The position numbers and the translations under genes were made by a program. Source: Methanomassiliicoccales archaeon (lineage in GTDB: Archaea > Thermoplasmatota > Thermoplasmata > Methanomassiliicoccales > JACIVX01). From it: 64,000 bases of DNA. Below, in pieces: positions 23,920 to 32,479 of this stretch. Positions within the stretch are counted from its first letter, which is position 1. Each line of letters opens with the position of its first letter. The notes beneath the pieces were generated by a model. That model ran no database searches, was not told where the DNA came from, and saw nothing but the letters and a program-made list of their open reading frames with translations. The stretch lies in assembly GCA_014361295.1 (NCBI GenBank), contig JACIVX010000001.1:631924-695923 (forward strand). Direction: 5' to 3'.

Positions 23920-25755
23920 ATGAAGGTTCTTTACATTCACGCAGATTACATGGAATTCGAAGCCAAGAAACCAACCCCGATGGCAGAAGAGATTTCAGAT
24001 TATGAGAAAAAGGGACGTTTGGAGGAAGTTCTTGTCGTTTTTGCCGCCGTCGAAAAACAAGACGAGGGGAAAATAGAAGCTGTTGCAACACAAGCCGCTG
24101 GAGACATTCTTGAGACAGTTGAGAAGGTGAGTGCGGAACGTGTTCTCATTTATCCTTATGCTCATCTCAGTTCCGAGCTTTCTGATCCGGAGACAGGGAA
24201 AGAACTGCTAAAACGCCTACGTGATTTACTGATAGAAAAGGGTGTGGAAGCTTACAGAGCTCCATTTGGCTGGTATAAAGCCTTCAGGATCAGTTGTAAA
24301 GGTCATCCTCTTTCTGAATTATCGAGACATATCATATCAGAGGAGGAAAAACAGGCGGTCAAGGGCGAGGAACGTTTTCTTGTTCTTACCCCAGACGGCA
24401 GCGAATGGGCTCCCGAAGATTTTGATGGTGGATCACCGTGCTTCAGGGCGATGCTCGAAAAGGAAGCCATGAAAAAGGAAACGCAGTTAATTGGTGAGCC
24501 GAAGTATCTAAGGCTGTGCAGGAAATTCGGAATACAGTGGGAAGCACTGAGCGACGTCGGTCACATGGCGTTTAATCCAATCGGCGCTCTGATGTTTGAT
24601 CTTGTGGCAGAGTATTCATTCCAGATCGTTAACGATCTTGGTATCCCAGTCTACACGCTCAAAGGAACAAACATGTTCAACCTTGATGAGCCCGCTGTGA
24701 AAGAGCACGCAAAACTTTTCGGAGATCGACTTTATGTGATTAAGGGAGAAAAAAAGGACTTTGTGATGCGATACGCAGCATGCCACCAACAATTCGCGAT
24801 GATGCGTAACTGGAACATCAGTTACAGGAATCTACCGTTCGGGGCGTTTGAGGTTGCTGATTCCTATAGGCTTGAACAGTCCGGCGAAACGATGCTTTGC
24901 TTCAGAACGAGAAGGATGAACATGCCAGACTTGCATGTTATTTGCCGTGATCTTCGTGAGGCGAAAGAATGGTTTAGTAAACTTGATTCTAGGATCTACG
25001 AAGAAGCGGCGAAACTCGGTCGCGATTATGAGATGCTGGTCAATTTTTCCTCGAAGGAAGCATATGAAGCGAACAAGGACCTCATTCTCGAATTACTCAG
25101 GAAACACAACAAACCTGCGCTGCTTCATTTCTATCCAGAGGGAATAAATTACTATTGGACGGTCAATATCGAATATCACATTCTTGATTCAATGGGAAGG
25201 GCAAGAGAGATCGGAACGGTGCAGATCGACGTCGGCAATGCGAAACGTTTTGGTATTGAGTATGTTGATGAAGAGGGAAAAAGGCAATATCCGATCATTC
25301 TGCACACCGCGATCATCGGGACGATCGAAAGATATCTATACATGCTACTGGACACAGCTGTTTTGAGAGAGAACGAAGGGCTCATAGGGTGTTTGCCCGT
25401 ATGGGTCACACCAGAGCAAGTAAGAATACTCACAGTCAACGAAAGACATATTGAGAAAGCAAATGAACTTGCGAGAAAAATAGGCAAGGAACAAATCAGA
25501 GTGGGAATTGACGATCGTGGCGAGACAGTAAACAAGAAAGTGAGAGAAGCGAAACAGGACTGGGTTTCGTATGTGATTGTGATCGGTGACAAAGAGATCT
25601 CGTCGGAAACGCTCACGATTTACGAGAGAGCAACAAATAGGAATATTGTGATGAATATCGATGATTTCATTAAGAAAATCAAGAAGGAAATCGCAGGCAA
25701 ACCGTTCAAACCTATGTATTTGCCGATCGAAATGAGTAAACGAATCAATTTCTGA
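23920..25755 (+). CDS. thrS: Threonyl-tRNA synthetase, archaeal type
   Basis: About 611 residues. Residues 1 to about 145 are the archaeal N-terminal editing domain related to D-aminoacyl-tRNA deacylase (MKVLYIHADYMEFEAK and VLIYPYAHLSSELSDP), which removes mischarged serine. The class II catalytic core follows with zinc-site residues in RYAACHQQFAMMRNW and motif 2/3-like segments (YRNLPFGAFEVADSYRLEQSG and HTAIIGTIERYLYML). The C-terminal anticodon-binding domain starts near LPVWVTPEQVRILTV. A TATA box (TTTTTATAT, 23886-23894) lies about 30 nt before the ATG at 23920, so the message is probably leaderless and the in-frame ATG at 23896 is within the promoter. Confidence 0.95.
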   Translation: MKVLYIHADYMEFEAKKPTPMAEEISDYEKKGRLEEVLVVFAAVEKQDEGKIEAVATQAAGDILETVEKVSAERVLIYPYAHLSSELSDPETGKELLKRLRDLLIEKGVEAYRAPFGWYKAFRISCKGHPLSELSRHIISEEEKQAVKGEERFLVLTPDGSEWAPEDFDGGSPCFRAMLEKEAMKKETQLIGEPKYLRLCRKFGIQWEALSDVGHMAFNPIGALMFDLVAEYSFQIVNDLGIPVYTLKGTNMFNLDEPAVKEHAKLFGDRLYVIKGEKKDFVMRYAACHQQFAMMRNWNISYRNLPFGAFEVADSYRLEQSGETMLCFRTRRMNMPDLHVICRDLREAKEWFSKLDSRIYEEAAKLGRDYEMLVNFSSKEAYEANKDLILELLRKHNKPALLHFYPEGINYYWTVNIEYHILDSMGRAREIGTVQIDVGNAKRFGIEYVDEEGKRQYPIILHTAIIGTIERYLYMLLDTAVLRENEGLIGCLPVWVTPEQVRILTVNERHIEKANELARKIGKEQIRVGIDDRGETVNKKVREAKQDWVSYVIVIGDKEISSETLTIYERATNRNIVMNIDDFIKKIKKEIAGKPFKPMYLPIEMSKRINF

Positions 25756-25830
25756 GCATCGGTTGATGGAAGAGAATTAGTAAGAGAACCAGAAAGATTA
25801 CCACCTCGCATACGATCAAATTATCCAAAT

Positions 25831-26943
25831 TCAGTGTTTCATCAGATAATCAACAATCGCATCACCGACTTCCTTTGTTGTTGACCTGCCGCCTAGATCA
25901 GGCGTAACGACTCCCTTCTCCATCGTGTGTTCAACGGCCTCTTCGACACAACTAGCCATTTCTCCACATCCGAGATGCTCGAGCATCAGCTTTGCGGCAA
26001 GAATTGCCCCGATTGGATTCGCTATACCACGACCAGCTATATCGGGTGCGCTGCCGTGAACTGGCTCGAACATCGAGACGCCTTTTGGATTGATATTTCC
26101 ACTAGCTGAGAGTCCTAGACTTCCCTGTATTTCCGCGCCTAGGTCTGTCAAAATGTCACCGAACATATTTGGAGTCGCAACGACATGGAATTTTTCTGGA
26201 TTCCGGATGAGTGCCTGGCTCATCGCATCGACGTACATGTATTCGATATCAATGCCTTTTTCTTCTGCAACCGATGAAAAGACTTCCCGCCAAAGACCAT
26301 AGAGGGAGGTGCACACATTCGCTTTATCAACAACCGTGATCTTCGTTTGCCCATGCGTTTTGGCATAATCTATCGCGTATTCGGCGAATCTTCTGACTCC
26401 TCTCCTTGAAAGAAGGCCTATTTCAAAGGCGAAATCATCGTCGCTGGGATAAAAAGCAGTGAGACTTAAATCAAGCCTATATAGGCTCCGTTTGACGACA
26501 ATTGGTATATTCTGATTCTTTTTTGAAATAACGCCACCAGCCCCTAAGTAGAAATCTTCGGTGTTTTCCCGCAAAAAGACAATATTGAACGGCCTCATCA
26601 ATTTCAATCGACCTTGATTTGTCCAGGATCTCACGGGGCGCAAATTGACATATTGATCGAAATGGGAACGCATAGCCAAGATGATGCCCCTTTCCAAGAT
26701 GCCCGGCTTGACACGCGGATCCCCGACAGCTCCAAAATAAATGGCGTCCTGCTTGCTAAGAATATCAAGATCCTCATCCGTCAGAGTCTTCCCGGTTTGA
26801 AGATATCTCGCCGCTCCAATATCTAATTGCACTGTGTCAAGCTTGAGCGAGCCAGTTTCCTCGAGAGCGCGCATTACCTTAAGTCCCTCTTCAATAACCT
26901 CAGGACCGATTCCATCGCCAGGAATCACCGCAATTCTGAACAT
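25831..26943 (-). CDS. leuB: 3-isopropylmalate dehydrogenase
   Basis: 370-residue beta-decarboxylating dehydrogenase. IPGDGIGPEVIEEGLKVM, LRENTEDFYLGAGG, TVVDKANVCTSLYGLWREVF and FEPVHGSAPDIAGRGIANPIGAIL are conserved. It oxidises and decarboxylates 3-isopropylmalate with NAD. The position as last gene of leuA-C-D-B favours leucine synthesis over the isocitrate and homoisocitrate relatives; the sequence alone would not fully separate these. It overlaps leuD by 19 nt. The 3' end faces thrS across 75 nt with no clear oligo-T terminator. Confidence 0.92.
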   Translation of the reverse strand: MFRIAVIPGDGIGPEVIEEGLKVMRALEETGSLKLDTVQLDIGAARYLQTGKTLTDEDLDILSKQDAIYFGAVGDPRVKPGILERGIILAMRSHFDQYVNLRPVRSWTNQGRLKLMRPFNIVFLRENTEDFYLGAGGVISKKNQNIPIVVKRSLYRLDLSLTAFYPSDDDFAFEIGLLSRRGVRRFAEYAIDYAKTHGQTKITVVDKANVCTSLYGLWREVFSSVAEEKGIDIEYMYVDAMSQALIRNPEKFHVVATPNMFGDILTDLGAEIQGSLGLSASGNINPKGVSMFEPVHGSAPDIAGRGIANPIGAILAAKLMLEHLGCGEMASCVEEAVEHTMEKGVVTPDLGGRSTTKEVGDAIVDYLMKH

Positions 26944-27425
26944 TTTTTCCTCTCCTTGACTTTCGCAATCAATCCGCCGGCTTCGATCAAATCGCTGATA
27001 AACGGCGGATATTTATGAAAGCAAAACTTCTGCCCACTGCGTTCATCGATGATGATTCCCTCTTCCAAAAGCACATTTACAATGTCCCCTTCTTCAGCAT
27101 CAACATGACACTCAATTGGAATGAGTCCTACGTTTAATGAGTTTCTGAAGAATATCCTTGCAAAACTTTCCGCGATGATGCAAGAAATTCCAGCTTGCTT
27201 AAGCGCCCTCGGCGCGTGCTCCCTACTTGAGCCACAGCCGAAGTTTCGCCCCGCGACAATAATATCACCGTTCTTGACCATCGACGCAAAGCCAGGCCTC
27301 ACCTTTTCAAAGATGAAATGACCGAGTCGCTCGATGTTGTCGCTTGTCAGTCGTTCTGCAGGGATGATCTGATCAGTATCGATATGATCGGCAAATTTCC
27401 ACACTCGCCCTCTGATCGATTGCAT
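26925..27425 (-). CDS. leuD: 3-isopropylmalate dehydratase small subunit
   Basis: 166 residues matching the swivelling domain of the aconitase family: GRVWKFADHIDTDQIIPAERL, then IIVAGRNFGCGSSREHAPRALKQAGISCIIAESFARIFFRN, the strongest leuD signature. It works with LeuC to isomerise 2- to 3-isopropylmalate. It starts 9 nt after leuC and overlaps leuB by 19 nt, so it is an internal gene of the leucine operon. Length is normal for archaeal LeuD. Confidence 0.94.
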   Translation of the reverse strand: MQSIRGRVWKFADHIDTDQIIPAERLTSDNIERLGHFIFEKVRPGFASMVKNGDIIVAGRNFGCGSSREHAPRALKQAGISCIIAESFARIFFRNSLNVGLIPIECHVDAEEGDIVNVLLEEGIIIDERSGQKFCFHKYPPFISDLIEAGGLIAKVKERKKCSELR

Positions 27426-27434
27426 ATCAAACCC

Positions 27435-28697
27435 TCACACGATATCATCAGGATGCGTGATCTTTCCAGTAATGGCGCTTGCAGCTACAACAGCCGGATT
27501 TGCCAGATATACCTCTGAATCCCTATGTCCCATCCTTCCGATGAAATTGCGATTCGTCGAACTCACACATCGCTCACCAGATGCAAGAACACCCATATGC
27601 CCACCGAGGCAGGCAGCACATGTGGGACCAGAGACAAAGGCACCAGCGTTGATGAAAATTTCCACAAGGCCTTCTTCCAGAGCCTGACGGTATACCCTTG
27701 TGCTTGCCGGGACAACAATCATTCTTACTGAGGGATGAACTTTTCTTCGCTTGAGAATCGATGCAGCCAGCCGCAGGTCTTCGATTCTGCCATTTGTGCA
27801 AGAACCGAGAAATGCTTGATCGATCTCCACGTTAACATCCCTGACAGGTTTGACATTGCCTGGAGAATGCGGTAGTGCAACCATGCAATCGATGCTCTCC
27901 AGATTATAGATCATCTCAGATGCATAACTCGCGCCTTCATCAGGCATTACAGCCGAGTAATCTCCTCTGACTTTTCCCTTAAGGTACCTGAAAACGCGGT
28001 CATCGGGACAAAAAATGCCAGCTTTCGCACCTGCTTCGACTACCATATTCGAGACAGTCAGTCTGTCCGAGATCGGAAGCGCTTGCACACCCTTCCCAGA
28101 AAACTCCAGGGTCATATAATTGGCGCCGTCAACCCCGATGTCTCGGATGATGCAGAGAATGAGATCTTTTCCTGTCGCGAAACCATTTAAGCGTCCTTCA
28201 AGTCGAACTGATATCGAATTTGGCACACGAAACCAGAGTTTACCTTCAGCAAAACAGGCTGCGGCTTCGGTGCTACCGATACCGGTCGAAAACGCACCGA
28301 GTGCACCATATGTGCATGTGTGAGAGTCCGCACCGACGATTAGTCGGCCAGGTGCAACAAATCCCTCATCGATCATAACCTGATGACAGATGCCTCCCCT
28401 TCCAACTTCGTAATAATTGGAAATACCGTATTTTCTTGCGAAACGCCTCATCTCTGCGGCCTGTTCCGCAGAAGGAATATCCTTGTTAGGGACGAAATGA
28501 TCAGGGATCAGAACAATCTTGTCCCTCAAAGGTTCGCAGTGTATCGATTCAAATTCTCTGAAAGCAATAGGTCCTGTAACATCGTTGACCATGACATAGT
28601 CGATTTCAGCTTCGACAAAATCTCCCGCGTAGGCATCAGTTGAAGATTTGAGGGACAGGATCTTCTCAGAGATTGTCTTTCCTTGCCCTGGGACCAC
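27435..28697 (-). CDS. leuC: 3-isopropylmalate dehydratase large subunit
   Basis: 420 residues if translation starts at GTG 28697, the normal size for archaeal LeuC. A strong AGGAGTGAGG ribosome-binding site lies a few nt upstream and the conserved GKTISEKILS follows. A longer open frame upstream adds residues without family similarity. The three 4Fe-4S cysteines are visible in FLGSCTNGR and GPTCAACLGGH. VGADSHTCTYGALGAFSTGIGSTE is the substrate region. With LeuD it makes isopropylmalate isomerase. The start lies 31 nt inside the end of leuA in a different frame, so translation is probably coupled. Confidence 0.94.
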   Translation of the reverse strand: MVPGQGKTISEKILSLKSSTDAYAGDFVEAEIDYVMVNDVTGPIAFREFESIHCEPLRDKIVLIPDHFVPNKDIPSAEQAAEMRRFARKYGISNYYEVGRGGICHQVMIDEGFVAPGRLIVGADSHTCTYGALGAFSTGIGSTEAAACFAEGKLWFRVPNSISVRLEGRLNGFATGKDLILCIIRDIGVDGANYMTLEFSGKGVQALPISDRLTVSNMVVEAGAKAGIFCPDDRVFRYLKGKVRGDYSAVMPDEGASYASEMIYNLESIDCMVALPHSPGNVKPVRDVNVEIDQAFLGSCTNGRIEDLRLAASILKRRKVHPSVRMIVVPASTRVYRQALEEGLVEIFINAGAFVSGPTCAACLGGHMGVLASGERCVSSTNRNFIGRMGHRDSEVYLANPAVVAASAITGKITHPDDIV

Positions 28698-30327
28698 TTT
28701 CCTCACTCCTTTCACCTTCTTTGTGAATGCGTGTGTATAAGCGATCAATAGCTTGGATCGCAGCATCGACGCTTGTTTGTACGATATCCGGTCCAACACT
28801 CCTACCCACGGACATCAATTTCTTCTCTCCATTGTATTGTAACTTCACTCCGACCTCGCACAAGGCATCGCTTCCTCCACTGATCGCACTTAGCCGGTAT
28901 TCAAGGAGGGAAATCTTTTCGCTAACCAATTGCCGGATTGCCTTCAGGGCCGCGTCAATCGGCCCAACACCGATCTCCGAACCCCTCCTTGTCTCTCCGT
29001 TGACATCAATGCTCACAACGGCTGTGGGGGTAATATTGAGCCCCGTAAATACGGCAAACTCCTTAAGCTTGACTTTACGCTCCTCACCCGGACGCTGTCC
29101 TGCGATGTGATACGCGAGGGCAACGAGTTCACTATCGTCGACATGCTTTTCACTTTCCGCTAGTCTCTTGATTTCGCTGACGATCTGTGCAACCTGATCA
29201 TCGCTCAGTACAATGCCATATTCTCTCAGTTTTTCCTTTACAGAATGAACACCTGTGTGCTTTCCTATTACTATTGATCGCTCCATACCAACGAGTTCAG
29301 GACCGAATGCCTCGTAGGTCGATGGATCTCCAAGTATACCATGAACATGTATGCCAGATTCATGCGCAAAAGCATTGCTTCCGACAATCGCCTTGTTCGC
29401 CGGTATTGGAATTCCAGTTAGATTCGAAACAGTCTTGGAGACATAACCAATCTTCCTCGTGTCGACTTTTGTCCTGACATTAAGAAACGCCATCAACCCG
29501 AGGACAACTTCTTCAAGCGCCGCATTTCCAGCTCTTTCTCCGAGACCGTTGACGCACACGTGAACCTGTCTTGCCCCGCGTCTCACCGCGGCGAGAGAGT
29601 TTGCAACAGAAAGACCAAAATCATCATGACAGTGCACACTGAGAGGAACACGTGTAAATTTCATGACTTCCTCCACAAGACGTTCCATCGCCGGGGGCGA
29701 AATCACGCCTACCGTATCAGGGAGGTTGATCTTATCAACCCCCGCATCTTGTACTGCGAGATGCATTTCTCTCAGGAACTCGAGATCTGTCCGCGTCGCA
29801 TCCTCGCAAGAGAATTCGACCGTCAAACCGTGTGCCTTTGCGTATTCAATGGCGTCGACCGCTCGAGCCTTCACCTCTTCCCTCGTCATTTTTAATTTGT
29901 ATTTCAAATGCACGTCCGAAGTAGCGATGAATGTATGGACATAATCAACACCGCAATCGATGACTGTGTCAATGTCTTTAAATGTCGTCCGAGAAAGCGC
30001 GCAAATTCTCGACTGAAAGCCCATTGAAGCGATCCGCTTGACAGCCTCCTTTTCCCCCTCAGAAATGACAGGAAAACCTGCTTCAATCACATCAACTCCC
30101 AGGTCGTTGAGTGCTTCAGCGATTCTCATCTTCTCCTCGAGCGAAAGGGCAACTCCCGGCGTCTGTTCTCCGTCCCTGAGCGTTGTGTCAAAAATCTCCA
30201 CATAGGAAGGGATCGAATCCGCCGCGGCATAGACATTAAAGTGACTTGTGTACACTTTCTTGCGGTCCAGACCCGAAGTTCTTTTTATTTGATATGATAC
30301 ATCCTCAGCAGCTTGATGCGAAGTCAT
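28666..30327 (-). CDS. leuA: 2-isopropylmalate synthase
   Basis: About 553 residues. The HMGL-like TIM barrel has VEIFDTTLRDGEQTPGVALS, SVHCHDDFGLSVANSLAAVRRGARQVHVCVNGLGERAGN and the metal His residues. The C-terminal LeuA allosteric domain is complete (from about LKEFAVFTGLNITPTAVVSI to the end), so leucine feedback inhibition is likely. It condenses acetyl-CoA with 2-oxoisovalerate; a citramalate or homocitrate synthase activity cannot be fully excluded, but the leuCDB context favours LeuA. The ATG at 30327 has GAGGTG 7 nt upstream. An N-terminal extension of about 45 residues precedes the barrel. A leucine-rich leader ORF lies just upstream. Confidence 0.93.
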   Translation of the reverse strand: MTSHQAAEDVSYQIKRTSGLDRKKVYTSHFNVYAAADSIPSYVEIFDTTLRDGEQTPGVALSLEEKMRIAEALNDLGVDVIEAGFPVISEGEKEAVKRIASMGFQSRICALSRTTFKDIDTVIDCGVDYVHTFIATSDVHLKYKLKMTREEVKARAVDAIEYAKAHGLTVEFSCEDATRTDLEFLREMHLAVQDAGVDKINLPDTVGVISPPAMERLVEEVMKFTRVPLSVHCHDDFGLSVANSLAAVRRGARQVHVCVNGLGERAGNAALEEVVLGLMAFLNVRTKVDTRKIGYVSKTVSNLTGIPIPANKAIVGSNAFAHESGIHVHGILGDPSTYEAFGPELVGMERSIVIGKHTGVHSVKEKLREYGIVLSDDQVAQIVSEIKRLAESEKHVDDSELVALAYHIAGQRPGEERKVKLKEFAVFTGLNITPTAVVSIDVNGETRRGSEIGVGPIDAALKAIRQLVSEKISLLEYRLSAISGGSDALCEVGVKLQYNGEKKLMSVGRSVGPDIVQTSVDAAIQAIDRLYTRIHKEGERSEESGPRARKDNL

Positions 30328-30352
30328 GAGAAACACCTCGACCAAGCCGGGT

Positions 30353-30415
30353 TTACAGCAATGAAACTGGAGCGGAGCGCAAAAGCAAGATGAAATCAAG
30401 TCTCCATTCGCTCAT
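30353..30415 (-). CDS. leuL: Candidate leucine leader peptide, 20 aa, upstream of leuA
   Basis: On the minus strand a 20-codon ORF (ATG 30415-30413, TAA 30355-30353) sits in the leuA 5' leader. Six of 20 residues are Leu, with I-L-L-L at residues 9-12 and L-L at the end, plus one Val. A GGGAG ribosome-binding site lies 5 nt upstream of its ATG, and the predicted mRNA start is only about 18 nt upstream. The stop is 25 nt before the leuA ATG. The composition and position match leader peptides that let ribosome stalling control a biosynthetic operon. No terminator fits between the two ORFs, so translational control is more likely. The symbol is by analogy only. Confidence 0.5.
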   Translation of the reverse strand: MSEWRLDFILLLRSAPVSLL

Positions 30416-30433
30416 ATTTCTCCCGGCTGTAGT

Positions 30434-30465
30434 CAAAATGACACTTCCAAGCCCCTATTTAATCA
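30434..30465 (-). promoter_or_regulatory. leuA operon promoter (TATA box)
   Basis: On the minus strand TTAAATA at 30462-30456 resembles the TATA boxes seen elsewhere in the window (for example ATTTAAATAG before the 18463 gene and CTTAAATAAG before the 23S gene). Transcription should start near 30433. That gives a leader of about 105 nt before leuA, unusually long here, where most assigned promoters predict leaderless mRNAs. Confidence 0.5.
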
Positions 30466-30636
30466 TTGCTATGCTATCACCTGTCTCGGACGTGTCCTTC
30501 GATTCTGCAACAAGGCAGGACGCCAGGGAATTCTCCCGGCAAAACGGGCGGTTTTCTGAAAATTTGGGGTTCATACAGGAAAATCAGCCATTGACGCTTG
30601 AATAGGCTTTCTAGCAACCAGAATAAGTTCCCCAGA

Positions 30637-31269
30637 TCAAACGCCTCTTCTTTCTCCCCAGATGATCTTGTGCAGTTGAGGCAGAACACGCACCTGCAGC
30701 TTGTTCTCCAGAACCCATTCAGCAACTGGCTTCAAATCGAGACCGCCCACAGGGGTCATAATGATCGTTGCTTGAATTTCATACTTTTGCATGATTTCTT
30801 TGGCGTATTGCATATCTCTCTTGTCAGCAACAACGAATTTCAATTGATCCGACGGAGAAAGAAGTTCAAGATTTCGCATGTCCATTTTATCCGCCATGCC
30901 TGAAGAAGGACATTTGATGTCCATGCTCACCACTAGATCCTGAGAGCACGGCATTTCTTCGATCGAAATGGACCCGTTTGTCTCTACAGAAACTTTGTAG
31001 TCATTTTCGAGCAGCGTGTCGATCAACTTGAAGATATCCTTTTGAAGCAAAGGTTCTCCACCAGTTACACAGACATATCGCGTACCGAATCCTCTAATTG
31101 CCTCAATAATCTCACTGACTGTTTGCTCAACGCCCTCGCCAGTTTGGGCATAATTCGTGTCGCACCATTTGCACCGTAAATTACATCCCGATGTCCTCAC
31201 GAAGGCCGTCGGCGTACCGATGAGAATTCCTTCACCCTGGAGTGAATAGAAAATTTCAGAGATTTTCAT
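30637..31269 (-). CDS. queE: 7-carboxy-7-deazaguanine synthase
   Basis: 210-residue radical SAM enzyme. FYSLQGEGILIGTPTAFVRTSGCNLRCKWCDT contains the QueE-specific start and the CX3CX2C cluster motif (C29, C33, C36). VTGGEPLLQ follows. It turns carboxytetrahydropterin into 7-carboxy-7-deazaguanine, on the way to preQ0 and, in archaea, the tRNA base archaeosine. Its start overlaps the queC stop by 4 nt (ATGA), and queD is next upstream, so the three steps are one operon. The tRNA-guanine transglycosylase is not in this window. Confidence 0.94.
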   Translation of the reverse strand: MKISEIFYSLQGEGILIGTPTAFVRTSGCNLRCKWCDTNYAQTGEGVEQTVSEIIEAIRGFGTRYVCVTGGEPLLQKDIFKLIDTLLENDYKVSVETNGSISIEEMPCSQDLVVSMDIKCPSSGMADKMDMRNLELLSPSDQLKFVVADKRDMQYAKEIMQKYEIQATIIMTPVGGLDLKPVAEWVLENKLQVRVLPQLHKIIWGERRGV

Positions 31270-31952
31270 TCTATCACCTCGTACTCGATTTCGTCCTTAA
31301 AACCAGCCTCTCTGAATCCCTTCAGACGTAGAAGACATGAATCGCATCTCCCACACGCTTTTTGACCACCTCTGTAACAACTCCAGGTCAAGTGCAATGG
31401 TGCTCCGAGCGACTTTCCCAATTTGACTATCTCGGCTTTCGTCAACAACAATATCGGCGTTTCTAATTCCGGAGGTTTTCCCCCAACACCTCTTTTGGTC
31501 CCTACTTCAAGCACTTTGCGAAACGCGTCAAAGAACTCAGGTCTGCAATCTGGATATCCCGAAAAATCGACTGCATTGGCACCAATGAAAATCGCATCGG
31601 CCATTTCCGTTTCGCAGAGACCTGCGGCTATGCTCAGAAATATGATATTGCGTGCTGGCACATACGTTGAGGGGATACCTTCGCCGATTTCATCGACCTT
31701 TTTCTTTTCTGGTATTTGCAGGGAAGATGAGACAAGCGCGCTCGATGAGAAAATTCTTGGATCAAGAGTGAAAATCACATGGTCTTTCAATTTGTAATAT
31801 TCTGCGACTTCCTTAGCTGATTTCAACTCCCGGTGATGTTTTTGTCCATACACGAATGTAAGCGGTATTACCTCGTACCCTTTCGAAATCGCGTATGCAA
31901 GGGTGACAGTGGAGTCGAGACCGCCAGAAAGCAAAACGATCGCTCGCTTCAT
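31266..31952 (-). CDS. queC: 7-cyano-7-deazaguanine synthase
   Basis: 228 residues. The PP-loop ATP site is AIVLLSGGLDSTVTLAYA and the zinc site is CYRGGQKACGRCDSCLLRLKGF near the C-terminus, both diagnostic of QueC. VPARNIIFLSIAAGLCE and FIGANAVDFSGYPDCRPEF are also family-specific. It converts 7-carboxy-7-deazaguanine to preQ0 using ATP and ammonia. It lies between queD (19 nt) and queE (4-nt overlap) in the archaeosine operon. Confidence 0.95.
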   Translation of the reverse strand: MKRAIVLLSGGLDSTVTLAYAISKGYEVIPLTFVYGQKHHRELKSAKEVAEYYKLKDHVIFTLDPRIFSSSALVSSSLQIPEKKKVDEIGEGIPSTYVPARNIIFLSIAAGLCETEMADAIFIGANAVDFSGYPDCRPEFFDAFRKVLEVGTKRGVGGKPPELETPILLLTKAEIVKLGKSLGAPLHLTWSCYRGGQKACGRCDSCLLRLKGFREAGFKDEIEYEVIE

Positions 31953-31971
31953 AGTCGCTCACTATTCCCTA

Positions 31972-32445
31972 CTATTTCAGATCATAAGAAATCCAAGCAC
32001 TCTGGCCGCGCTCCTCATCAACCCCTATTTCAATTTTCGTCACATTTGCAGGGAATTTCACTTCGGATAGCACCCTGGAAAGAAGAACACGTGCAACTTC
32101 CTCGGCGCTCGCCTCCTCAGCATCGATAATGACGACATCTTCAGTTGGAAAAACATACCGTTTCCCGGATGTCTCAGCGATCACTTCTTCACCTACCGTG
32201 ATCTTCATCCTCGGACAATTGCCCGCCAAAAGAACACGATGATCGAATTCGTCAACAATTCTCCTCATGATTTTTTTCAGTTCAGTGAAATCCATGATCA
32301 TTCCATGATCCCCTTTCTCCCCATGAACGATCATCCTGAGCACGTAAACATGACCGTGAAGGCGACCACATTTAGGATGCTCTGTGATGAGGTGACATGC
32401 AGAAAACTTGATATTCGCTTCTCTTCCGTCGATTTCCAACCGCAT
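31972..32445 (-). CDS. queD: 6-carboxytetrahydropterin synthase (QueD/PTPS family)
   Basis: About 157 residues with the PTPS fold. The zinc His residues are in FSACHLI and GRLHGHVYVL, and the catalytic Cys in HPKCGRLHGH. A late acidic pair in EEASAEEVARVLL aligns with the subunit-interface helix. It makes carboxytetrahydropterin from dihydroneopterin triphosphate in the preQ0 pathway. The ATG at 32445 is preferred because a TATA box (AGATATATT, about 32475-32466) lies about 25 nt upstream, predicting a leaderless start. An ATG at 32463 would overlap this box. The upstream marker-4 gene ends 16 nt before 32463, so read-through is also possible. Confidence 0.9.
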   Translation of the reverse strand: MRLEIDGREANIKFSACHLITEHPKCGRLHGHVYVLRMIVHGEKGDHGMIMDFTELKKIMRRIVDEFDHRVLLAGNCPRMKITVGEEVIAETSGKRYVFPTEDVVIIDAEEASAEEVARVLLSRVLSEVKFPANVTKIEIGVDEERGQSAWISYDLK

Positions 32446-32479
32446 ACTTGACACACTTCTCATCCAATATATCTTACTT

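Noticed and set aside
30328-30352. Transcription terminator between the leuA leader ORF and leuA
   Set aside because: There are only 25 nt and no oligo-T run or stable hairpin, so classical transcription attenuation does not fit; a translational model is preferred.
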